Shown here piece by piece: positions 7,084-13,914 of a stretch of DNA of 17,211 nt (position 1 is its first letter; each line of letters begins with the position of its first letter). The position numbers and the translations under genes are program-made. The notes beneath the pieces are model-generated. The model had not been told where the DNA came from, made no database searches, and worked only from the letters and a program-made list of their open reading frames with translations. This DNA comes from Umezawaea sp039922235. Its GTDB lineage: Bacteria; Actinomycetota; Actinomycetes; Mycobacteriales; Pseudonocardiaceae. Location of the stretch: assembly GCA_039922235.1 (NCBI GenBank), contig JBDSAJ010001021.1, positions 1-17,211 of the forward strand, in the 5' to 3' direction.

Positions 7084-7985
7084 TGGCACTCGCACTGCTG
7101 GTGCCCGGAGGTCGTGGCCAACTCGGCAACGACCTCGTCGCGGCCACCCCGCGCGACGGGCTCGCGCACGCGCCGTCCTCGGCGGAACTGGACATCACCG
7201 ACCCGGAGTGCGTCGCCGACGCCGTCGCCAGCTTCGCGGAGCACGCCCGCGACGGCGGGCTGCGGCCCGTGGTCGTCAACTCCGCCGCGTACACCGCCGT
7301 GGACCAGGCGGAGACCGACGAGGAGCGGGCGTTCGCGGTGAACGCGCGCGGCCCGGAGCTGCTCGCGGTCGAGTGCGCGCGGCACGACGTGCCACTGCTG
7401 CACGTGTCCACCGACTACGTGTTCCCCGGTGACGCCACGCGGCCCTACGAGCCGTTCGACGAGACCGGGCCGCGTTCGGCGTACGGGCGCACGAAGCTCG
7501 CGGGCGAGGAGCGGGTCCTGGCCGCCTGGCGGCGTTCCTGGGTCGTGCGCACCGCGTGGGTCTACGGCGCTTCGGGCGGCAACTTCGTGAAGACCATGGC
7601 GCGCCTGGAAGGGGAGCGCGACACCGTGTCCGTTGTGGACGATCAGCGCGGCTCGCCGACGTGGACGCGCGATCTCGCCGCCGGGCTCGTGGAGTTGGCG
7701 GACCTCGTCACGACGCGGCGCGAGCCCGCGGGCCGGGTGCTGCACGGCACCGGCGGCGGCGAGACCACGTGGTACGGCTTCACCCGCGCCATCTTCGAGG
7801 AACTGGGCGCGGATCCGGACCGGGTGCGCCCGTGCTCGTCGGCCGAGTACCCGCGCCCCGCACCGCGTCCGGCCTACTCGGTGCTGTCCGGGAAGTCGTG
7901 GCAGGACGCCGGCCTGACCCCGTTGCGGCAGTGGCGGGAAGTGCTCTCGACGGCGTTCGCGGCCGACTTGCTCGGGCGGGCGTGA
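7083..7985 (+). CDS. rmlD: dTDP-4-dehydrorhamnose reductase
   Basis: RmlD, 300 residues, catalyses the last step of dTDP-L-rhamnose synthesis, NAD(P)H-dependent reduction of dTDP-4-keto-rhamnose. The N-terminal cofactor motif is GGRGQLG (9-15). NSAAYTAVDQAE follows, then the active-site residues Thr110/Asp111 (STDYVF) and Tyr134/Lys138 (YGRTKLAGE). RTAWVYG and DQRGSPT are also diagnostic of RmlD. The ATG at 7083 shares its A with the rmlB stop (TGATG), the classic arrangement for translational coupling, so the two enzymes are made together. An upstream in-frame start at 7026 lies inside rmlB and is unlikely. The gene contains a 19-base sequence repeated in a downstream glycosyltransferase gene. 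Length and motifs are complete. Confidence 0.95.
   Translation: MALALLVPGGRGQLGNDLVAATPRDGLAHAPSSAELDITDPECVADAVASFAEHARDGGLRPVVVNSAAYTAVDQAETDEERAFAVNARGPELLAVECARHDVPLLHVSTDYVFPGDATRPYEPFDETGPRSAYGRTKLAGEERVLAAWRRSWVVRTAWVYGASGGNFVKTMARLEGERDTVSVVDDQRGSPTWTRDLAAGLVELADLVTTRREPAGRVLHGTGGGETTWYGFTRAIFEELGADPDRVRPCSSAEYPRPAPRPAYSVLSGKSWQDAGLTPLRQWREVLSTAFAADLLGRA
7628..7646 (+). repeat. 19-base exact repeat, copy 1 (inside rmlD)
   Basis: GTCCGTTGTGGACGATCAG occurs here and again, identical, at 15764-15782 inside a glycosyltransferase gene. Both copies encode VVDDQ, using the T-ending codons GTT and GAT that are uncommon in these genes. Confidence 0.6.
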
Positions 7986-8101
7986 TCCGGCCGAGACCTG
8001 TCCGATATCAGTCCGTGAACCGGTTTGTCGGTATACACGTATGCCCCCCTGAAGACGTTCCCGGTTGAGACGGCGTCGACAGCGAGCAGGGGAGTGGTCA
8101 C

Positions 8102-9250
8102 GTGCGGCATGGTGTGGACTCGGATGTGTTCGGCAAGACCGCGCACAGCCCGTCCTTCTTCGAGTTGTCCCGCAAGCTCGGGGACGGCGCGCAGCACATG
8201 ATCGACTTCTGCATCCCCTGCAACCCGTACTTCCCGACACCGCAGATGTTCGCGACACTGGCCAACAACCTCGAGTCGATCCTGAAGTTCTACCCGAGCA
8301 GCGCCGACGCCATCGCGGGCCAGCTGGCGCGCACCCTGCGGCTGAACCCGGCCACGATCGCCATGTCCAACGGCTCCACCGAGATCATCACCTGGATCGA
8401 CCACCTGTGGATCAAGGAGAGCGTGGCGATCCCGATCCCCACGTTCGGCCGGTGGACCGACCAGCCCATGGAGACCGGCAAGCGCGTCGACATGTTCCCG
8501 CTCCAGGAGAGCGAGGGCTTCGAGCTGAACATCGACGCCTACCTGAAGTTCATCCGCGCCCGCGGCTCGAAGGTCGCGGTGCTGTGCAACCCGAACAACC
8601 CCGACGGCGGGTACCTGCCGCGCCGGGAGATCATCCGGTTCATGGACGAACTGGCCGACCTGGACCTCGTCATCATCGACGAGTCGTTCATCGACTTCGT
8701 CGAGGTCGAGCGCAACCCGTCCGTCGTCAGCGAGGCGATGATCAGGCCGAACGTGGTCGTGCTCAAGAGCCTCGGCAAGAACTTCGGCCTGCACGGCGTC
8801 CGCTTCGGCTACCTGGTCGCGAACCCGTCGCTGGCCAAGCGGATGGCGTCCACGCTGCCCAAGTGGAACCTCAACTCGCTCGCCGAGTCGTTCGTGTTCA
8901 TGCTCGGCGACCACCTGGACGAGTACGGCGAGAGCCTCGTCAAGCTGTCCATGGACCGCTACCGCATGGGCATGGAGCTGTCCCGGCTGTCGGAGCTGCA
9001 GGTGTACCCGTCCCAGGCGAACTTCCTGCTGGTGAAGCTCGCCCCGGACGTCGACGGCGTCGAACTGCGCGACTACCTGCTGCACAAGCAGCAGATCTTC
9101 ATCCGCGAGTGCGGGAACAAGCTGGGGATGAGCGGCCAGTTCATCCGACTCGTCGTCCGGCCGGAAGCCGACGTCGACCGGCTGGTGTCCGGCATCCGCA
9201 GCTTCGGCAACTCCCGCTGGGAAGTCGAGCGGCCGTCCCTGGTGTCCTAG
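8102..9250 (+). CDS. Class I/II PLP-dependent aminotransferase (HisC/CobD-like)
   Basis: A 382-residue fold-type I pyridoxal-phosphate enzyme. Recognisable elements are NGSTEII (near 90-96), NPNNPDGG with Asn163, the cofactor-ring Asp193 in DESFIDF, the Schiff-base Lys226 in SLGKNFGLHGVRFGY, and a C-terminal RLVVRPEADVDRLV segment holding the carboxylate-binding Arg. The nearest named relatives are histidinol-phosphate aminotransferases and threonine-phosphate decarboxylases. The true substrate cannot be read from the sequence. It is not a DegT/DnrJ/EryC1 sugar aminotransferase, so it is unlikely to make an amino sugar from the RmlB product. The GTG at 8102 has AGGGGAG (8088-8094) 7 bases upstream. 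It lies 116 bp after rmlD, in a gap without a convincing promoter. Its stop codon interlocks with that of the convergent Imm1 gene. Confidence 0.87.
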   Translation: MRHGVDSDVFGKTAHSPSFFELSRKLGDGAQHMIDFCIPCNPYFPTPQMFATLANNLESILKFYPSSADAIAGQLARTLRLNPATIAMSNGSTEIITWIDHLWIKESVAIPIPTFGRWTDQPMETGKRVDMFPLQESEGFELNIDAYLKFIRARGSKVAVLCNPNNPDGGYLPRREIIRFMDELADLDLVIIDESFIDFVEVERNPSVVSEAMIRPNVVVLKSLGKNFGLHGVRFGYLVANPSLAKRMASTLPKWNLNSLAESFVFMLGDHLDEYGESLVKLSMDRYRMGMELSRLSELQVYPSQANFLLVKLAPDVDGVELRDYLLHKQQIFIRECGNKLGMSGQFIRLVVRPEADVDRLVSGIRSFGNSRWEVERPSLVS

Positions 9251-9681
9251 GCGTCCTGCCACTGGACGCAGGAGGGGCGCTGGGCGGTGAGCAGGAACTC
9301 CTTCAGCGCGGCGGCCAGCAGACCCACCTGGACCCCGCTGCCCGCCGGGTAGTCGACGTACTCCGACGCGTACACCGGTGACGCGGGCTCACCCACCAGC
9401 GTCGAGTAGTCCTGGTCGGGATCCGCGTAGGTCAGGTAGCCGAAACCGCTGCTCACCGCGGCCGCGACGTCGTGGTCCGGGATCTTGACCTCGCCCGGCG
9501 TGCCCAGCAGGCCCTCGGCGTCGGGGATGAGCGCGCGCTCCTGGTGCTCGATCACCGCCGCGCCCGCGCCCGGCTCGGCCAGTTTGGCGAGCAGCGCGTC
9601 CACCTCCTCCGGCGTCGTCACGGTCATCTGCTCACCGGACTCGTCGGCGTCCTGGACGGACCACACGGCGTTGAAGCTCAT
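9247..9681 (-). CDS. Imm1-type immunity protein (orphan)
   Basis: A 144-residue acidic soluble protein resembling the Imm1 family of immunity proteins, which neutralise polymorphic or secreted toxins in actinobacteria and other bacteria. The Imm1-like pattern is a TVTTPEEVDALLAKL segment (20-34), a central LGTPGEV...GFGYLTYADP region, and the characteristic ending with VDYPAGSGVQV then ALKEFLLTAQRPSCVQWQDA (125-144). The ATG at 9681 has a GAAGG site 8 bases upstream. No toxin gene or WXG100/Rhs-type protein is nearby, so this is an orphan immunity gene; such orphans are common and may protect against neighbours' toxins. It converges on the aminotransferase gene with a 4-base CTAG overlap of both stop codons. 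The family call rests on remembered pattern, not a search. Confidence 0.7.
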   Translation of the reverse strand: MSFNAVWSVQDADESGEQMTVTTPEEVDALLAKLAEPGAGAAVIEHQERALIPDAEGLLGTPGEVKIPDHDVAAAVSSGFGYLTYADPDQDYSTLVGEPASPVYASEYVDYPAGSGVQVGLLAAALKEFLLTAQRPSCVQWQDA

Positions 9682-9990
9682 CTCGTAGGCCTTCTCTTCG
9701 CTAGTGACGAGGCGGAGTGGATGCTCTCAGTGAACGGCGCGGGCCGCAAATGGCCGAGCTTTGGGCCGTTGGGGTGGTGAGGGCCCGAAGGGCTGGATAA
9801 CGCTGCGCGCTTGCGAGAACCTTTTCAGATGTCCGACCATGGGCGGGTTCCCGCGTCTAACCGCAGCCAGGATGGTGACCGTCGGCGGTTCTTGCGCTGT
9901 GCGGTGGCGTTGACCGGGTCTCGGCAGGTCACGTGGAACACGGTCACCGGTGGGCGTGATGAGGCGGATGATCAGGTGCCTCGGCGGTAG
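9682..9990. other. Intergenic stretch without a convincing gene
   Basis: This should contain the promoter of the Imm1 gene, but I see no clear -35/-10 pair. A short plus-strand frame (9829-9990, 53 codons) starts with ATG but has no ribosome site, a weaker wobble bias than real genes here, and no recognisable similarity. No tRNA, hairpin terminator or insertion-sequence end was seen. Confidence 0.5.
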
Positions 9991-10273
9991 GTGGGTTTTG
10001 GGGGTCGGGCTTGTGGGTTTTGGTGGGCTCGTGGGGTGAGGTTCTGACGGCTTTGTGGGTGGTCTTGGGGCTGCCGGTGGTAGGTGGGGTCTTGCGGGCT
10101 TTCGTGGGGTGATGTCCTGAGGACTTTTGTGGGTGGGGGTTGGGGCTCTCGTGGGTGGGTCTTTGGGGGGCGTGTCTGGCCTGAAGTTGGGTTTTGCCAG
10201 GTCCTGGGTCCGATTGGGGCCGGGAGCCGGTTGGGAAGCCAGTGAGTTCGGGTTGGTGTGAGGGTTGTTCGTC
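9991..10273 (-). terminator. C-rich, G-poor 3' region: candidate Rho-dependent terminator
   Basis: Directly downstream of the minus-strand glycosyltransferase stop (10274) the sequence is extremely strand-asymmetric. In 10021-10140 I count G60 T38 C16 A6 on the plus strand, so the minus-strand RNA there is C60 A38 G16 U6. C-rich, G-poor, unstructured RNA after a stop codon is the hallmark of Rho-utilisation (rut) sites. No intrinsic hairpin plus U-run is visible. The plus strand also fits the four-run G-quadruplex pattern at 9993-10017 and 10142-10170. Confidence 0.45.
10004..10170 (+). repeat. Degenerate tandem repeat, ~24-bp period, G/T-rich
   Basis: A loose core CTYTYGTGGGKKG recurs at 10028, 10051, 10099, 10124 and 10146, with weaker copies near 10010 and 10075. 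This gives steps of about 22-25 bases. Units differ by substitutions and small indels; G-runs (GGG to GGGGGG) dominate each. Aligned by eye; the period needs a computed autocorrelation. Confidence 0.45.
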
Positions 10274-11359
10274 TTACTTGCCTGAGGCGCGGTGATACGC
10301 GGTCAGGGTGGTTTCCGCGCAGCGGCGCCAGGTGTACCCGGACGCGTGCGTCCTGCGAGCGGCTTGGGCGGTGGCGGTGGGTGGGGTTTCCACCGCGTTG
10401 AACATGGCGTGGGAGAGTGCGTCGGCGTCGCCGACCGGGGTCAGCAGGGCGTGGCCGCCCGAGACCTCGCGGAGGGCGGGCACGTCCGAGCAGACGACCG
10501 GGACGTTGCACGCCAGCGCTTCGAGTACCGGTAGGCCGAAGCCCTCGTCGCGGGACGGGAGCACCAGTGCTGAGGCGCCTGCCACGACGCTGCGCAGGTC
10601 CACGTCCGCCAGGTAGCCGGTGCGGATCACGCGTCCATCCACTCCGGACTGTCGTGGGCCCGCCAGCACCAGTGGGGGGAGCGAGGGGGTGTTCGCGTGT
10701 GCCTTCAGCAGTGTTTCCAAGCCCTTGCGGGGGCCGCCCGCGCCTACGAAGAGCAAGTACTGCGAAGGGAGGCCCAGGCGAGCGCGCAGGGCGTCGTTAG
10801 GAGGTCGGGAAGCGAACCAGGCCGGGTCTACGCCCAGGGGTGTGACGACGATTCGGTCTGGGGCGATGCCCAGTCGTTCTTCGACTGTCCGGGCGACGGC
10901 TGTTGTTGGTGTGCAGACGATGTCCGCGCGTTGTGCCGACTGGCGGACCAGTTCCGGCAGGCGCTCGTCCGAGGCGGGCAGGTCGCCTGGTGAGGCCAGG
11001 AACGCGAGGTCGTGGATGGTGACGACGCCGCCTGCCCTGATGGCCGGCGGCAGTACGAAGTTGGTGGCGTGCATGACATCTGTGAAGCCCGCCAGCAACT
11101 CGACCGGGGGGAAAGGGCCTCGTAGCCAGAACTGGCGCAGCAGCCTTGCGGACACCGGCAGGCCCCTGGCCTGGACGCCGTGCGGCAGGACTGTGCGCAG
11201 TGCGCGCCAGCCGCGCAGGGTGAACGCGACCGCGCGCACGTCCACCTCGTCCGGCATGGACGCCAGTTCCTCGGCCAAGGCCGAGGTGTAGCGGCCGATG
11301 CCGGTGCGGTGGCCCAGCAGCGGTGTGCCGTCCAGCAGCACGCGCAGCGGTTTAGCCAT
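10274..11359 (-). CDS. GT4-family glycosyltransferase
   Basis: A 361-residue retaining glycosyltransferase with the GT-B fold, family GT4 (glycosyltransferase family 1 in Pfam terms), cytoplasmic or membrane-associated. The N-terminal acceptor domain starts with LLDGTPLLGHRTGIGRY (8-23). HATNFVLPP and TIHDLAF (114-120) follow. The C-terminal donor domain has VGAGGPRKG with Arg211/Lys212 and the EX7E motif Glu272...Glu280 (DEGFGLPVLEAL). Donor and acceptor sugars cannot be assigned; rhamnose or mannose are reasonable guesses from context. Its ATG lies inside the end of the upstream fusion glycosyltransferase gene (8-base overlap), so translation is coupled. It is the last gene of the minus-strand glycosyltransferase operon and is followed by a C-rich putative terminator. 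It resembles the two plus-strand GT4 genes to the right and may share ancestry with them. Confidence 0.88.
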   Translation of the reverse strand: MAKPLRVLLDGTPLLGHRTGIGRYTSALAEELASMPDEVDVRAVAFTLRGWRALRTVLPHGVQARGLPVSARLLRQFWLRGPFPPVELLAGFTDVMHATNFVLPPAIRAGGVVTIHDLAFLASPGDLPASDERLPELVRQSAQRADIVCTPTTAVARTVEERLGIAPDRIVVTPLGVDPAWFASRPPNDALRARLGLPSQYLLFVGAGGPRKGLETLLKAHANTPSLPPLVLAGPRQSGVDGRVIRTGYLADVDLRSVVAGASALVLPSRDEGFGLPVLEALACNVPVVCSDVPALREVSGGHALLTPVGDADALSHAMFNAVETPPTATAQAARRTHASGYTWRRCAETTLTAYHRASGK

Positions 11360-13841
11360 GTGCGCCGCCGCGCAGCTTCTTCAGGACGCGGCCGGTCGCG
11401 CGCTTCGCGAGTTCGGCCGGGCCGCCCTGGTCCAGGTATTCGCGGACCAGCTTGACGTCGCGGCGAACCTTCGCCGTGGTGGTCAACGGGCTGTTGCGGA
11501 CGAGTGGTGCGTTGCCCGGCAAGCGGTCGGCGGCCGGGCGGGGGTCGCGGCAGAACTCGACCAGCGGGGCCAGCACGGTTTCCCAGGTGAAGCGTTCGCG
11601 GACCACGGCTATGCGGTCGCGGCAGCCTGCGGCGAACTCCTCGTCGTAGAGGACCTTCTCCAGCGCGGCGGCGAGTTCGTCCGGGTCTTCGGAGCGGACC
11701 ACCACGCCCAACCGCTCGCGCTCCACGAGTTCCGCGAACGAGTCGCCGTCCGTGGTGACGATCGGCAGCCCGGCCCACAGGTAGTCCAACACCCTGGTGC
11801 GGAAGGCGAACGTGGTCTCGACGTGCTCGTAGTGCGTGGTGACGCCGCAGTCCGCGTCCAGCAGCCAGTTCTGCCGGTCGTGGTAGGGCACCCACGTCTC
11901 GTTGAAGAACACCGCCTTGTCGACGAGGTCCAAGCGCTTGGCCAGCGCGCGGGTCTGGCCCGCGATGTCCATGTCCGGCACCTCGGGGTTGGGGTGCTTC
12001 ATGCCCAGGAAGAACAGCTTCACATCGGTGTGCTCGTCGCGCAGGCGGTGCACGGCGTGGATGAGCGTCAGCGGGTCGAACCAGCTGTACACGCCGCCCG
12101 CCCACAGCACCACCTTGTCACTGCCCGAAATACCGGGCACGACGTCCTTGATGGCCGGACCGGTGCGCTGCGGCGGCTTGCCGGACAGGCCGAACGGGAC
12201 CACGGACAGCAAGGAACGAACAGTGGGGTCGTTGTCGTACAGCGTCGGCGTGAGCCTGCCGATCGCGGCCAGGTGGCCCAGCCAGAAGTGCCGCTGCCGT
12301 TCGGACGCGCAGAGGAAGAAGTCGCCGCGCTTCAACTGGTTGTTGAGCACGCGGGTCACGCCGACGACGTCCAGCGCGCGCTGCTCGTCGGTCTCGTCCT
12401 TGCCCTGCTCCAGCAGTTCCAGGTGCATCGGGTCGTAGACGTCGCACACGACGATCTTGGTCGACGCGGCCCGCTTCAGCTCCGGCACGAGTTCCAGCAC
12501 GTGGCCCTGCAGCACGATCACGTCGGCCCAGCCGATGTGCGGGGCCAGGTCGCGCGGCTTGGAGCCGGAGATGGCGAACGGGGCCTCCAGCGGCGCGCAC
12601 AGCGGGTTCACCGTGACCAGGCGGACCTCGTGCTCGCCCGCCAGCACGTCGGCCATGTTCCACGCCCGGATGGCGGGCCCGGCCATCTTCTCCGAGATCG
12701 CGTCGCCGGTGATGATCAGGATCCGCCTCGGCCTGCCGAACACCTCGTCCAGCTTGAAGACGTCGACCAGGACGTCGTGCGCGGCGAGGTAGCGCGGCAG
12801 CGGGTACGCGGGCTCCATCGCCTTGCGCATCAACGGGACCAGGTCGCGGTCGCTGCGGACCCGCTTGGCCTGCTCGACCTTCCGCGACTCCTGGAGCGAC
12901 GGCAGCAGCTCCACGAACTGGTCGATCGCCAGGAACCCGGCCAGCGCCTTGCGGTCGACCGGCACGGGCTCCAGGTCCGACGCGGGGTCGGCGGGCCTGC
13001 GGGTGATCTCCAGCTGGGTCGCGTCGATCTCGCCGCGCGCCGTGGCCCGGCGGACCACCAGCGCGAGCGCGGCGGGCAGCACCTTGGCCAGCGTCTCGTC
13101 GGAGAAGTTCTTGTACAGCGCGGCGAGCGCGTTGCGCTCCAACAGGTACAGCTCGCGGCTGTGGTCGATGGACGACATCGAGGCGTGGTGCTTGTGGAAC
13201 GTGAGCGACGCGGGCTCGTACCGGACCCGCCAGCCGCGCAGGTTCATCCGCCAGCCGAGGTCGACGTCCTCGTAGAACATGAAGAACCGCTCGTCGAACC
13301 CGCCGAGCGACTTGAACACCGACGTCCGCGCGAACAGCGCCGAGCCGGTGCCGAACAGGACGTCGCGCGGGGCGTCGTGGCTGCCGTCGTCCGGCTGGCC
13401 CGCGTGCCGCTTGTAGCCCATGCCGAACCAGGTGAGGCCGCCGTCGACGAAGTCGATGTCGGTCCCGTCCCAGTCGAGCACCTTGCTCGCCACCGCGCCG
13501 ACGGCCGGCTCGGCCTGGAGCACCCGCACGGCCGCGCGCACCCAGTCCGGGTGGGGCCGGGCGTCGTTGTTGAGGAACGCGAGCACCGAGCCGGTCGCAG
13601 ACTCGACCCCGAGGTTGCAGCCGCCCGCGAAGCCCAGGTTCTCCGGGGACTCGACCACGGTCGCCGACGGCACGGCGGCCCGGATGCGCTCGGCGCTCCC
13701 GTCGCCCGACGCGTTGTCCACGACGATGACCTGGATCTTGTCCGCCGGGTACGACAGTTCCGCCAGCGCGCGCAGGCACGTGATGGTGTCCTCGGCGCCG
13801 CGGTAGTTCACCACGACCACGGATACGACGGGCAGCACCAT
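11352..13841 (-). CDS. Bifunctional GT2-GT4 fusion glycosyltransferase
   Basis: An 829-residue two-domain enzyme. Residues 1 to about 240 form an inverting GT2 (GT-A) domain of the rhamnosyltransferase type: VSVVVVNYRG (6-15), DNASGDGSAE (42-51), ENLGFAGGCN (67-76), metal-binding FLNNDARP with Asp93, and FFMFYEDVDLGWR with Glu191/Asp192. A charged helical linker (about 240-370) leads to a GT-B, GT4-like domain (about 372-765) starting RRILIITGDA and including GPAIRAW, VVLWAGGVYSWFDP (577-590) and RTRVLDYLWAGLPIV (681-695). The usual second Glu of EX7E is Asp686 here, and the position eight before it is Phe678. A basic tail ends the protein. ATG 13841 has AGGAG only 4 bases upstream; GTG 13838, one codon later, is better spaced. 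It probably adds two sugars in succession. Confidence 0.88.
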   Translation of the reverse strand: MVLPVVSVVVVNYRGAEDTITCLRALAELSYPADKIQVIVVDNASGDGSAERIRAAVPSATVVESPENLGFAGGCNLGVESATGSVLAFLNNDARPHPDWVRAAVRVLQAEPAVGAVASKVLDWDGTDIDFVDGGLTWFGMGYKRHAGQPDDGSHDAPRDVLFGTGSALFARTSVFKSLGGFDERFFMFYEDVDLGWRMNLRGWRVRYEPASLTFHKHHASMSSIDHSRELYLLERNALAALYKNFSDETLAKVLPAALALVVRRATARGEIDATQLEITRRPADPASDLEPVPVDRKALAGFLAIDQFVELLPSLQESRKVEQAKRVRSDRDLVPLMRKAMEPAYPLPRYLAAHDVLVDVFKLDEVFGRPRRILIITGDAISEKMAGPAIRAWNMADVLAGEHEVRLVTVNPLCAPLEAPFAISGSKPRDLAPHIGWADVIVLQGHVLELVPELKRAASTKIVVCDVYDPMHLELLEQGKDETDEQRALDVVGVTRVLNNQLKRGDFFLCASERQRHFWLGHLAAIGRLTPTLYDNDPTVRSLLSVVPFGLSGKPPQRTGPAIKDVVPGISGSDKVVLWAGGVYSWFDPLTLIHAVHRLRDEHTDVKLFFLGMKHPNPEVPDMDIAGQTRALAKRLDLVDKAVFFNETWVPYHDRQNWLLDADCGVTTHYEHVETTFAFRTRVLDYLWAGLPIVTTDGDSFAELVERERLGVVVRSEDPDELAAALEKVLYDEEFAAGCRDRIAVVRERFTWETVLAPLVEFCRDPRPAADRLPGNAPLVRNSPLTTTAKVRRDVKLVREYLDQGGPAELAKRATGRVLKKLRGGAHG

Positions 13842-13914
13842 CACTCTCCTCGCTCCACGACGGGTGTGCTGGGGTAAGCCTGCCTCATCACCGCGCGTGT
13901 CGTGCGCCGAGTGG

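Noticed and set aside
8102..9250. Sugar aminotransferase making a dTDP-amino sugar from the RmlB product
   Set aside because: The motifs (NPNNPDGG, SLGKNFGLHG) are class I/II HisC-like, not those of the DegT/DnrJ/EryC1 family.
7874..9262. 462-codon minus-strand frame and 438-codon plus-strand frame (8065-9381)
   Set aside because: Both are shadows of the aminotransferase gene, which has a ribosome site and complete PLP motifs.
9829..9990. 53-codon plus-strand frame starting ATG
   Set aside because: It has no ribosome site, a weaker wobble bias than the real genes and no similarity I recognise.
10004..10170. CRISPR array
   Set aside because: The repeat units are degenerate, about 24 bases with no distinct spacers, and strongly G/T-biased, unlike CRISPR repeats.
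9682..10273. Insertion-sequence remnant
   Set aside because: I found no terminal inverted repeats, target duplication or transposase motifs in any frame.
9972..10511. 179-codon minus-strand open frame over the repeat region
   Set aside because: Its first part overlaps the GT4 gene in another frame, and its tail is a P/T/Q/R-rich translation of the C/A-rich repeat. There is no start signal.
11298..13877. 859-codon plus-strand open frame
   Set aside because: It lies antisense to the GT2-GT4 fusion gene, is rich in R/H/V/G/Q low-information sequence, and has no motifs. It is a typical high-GC shadow frame.
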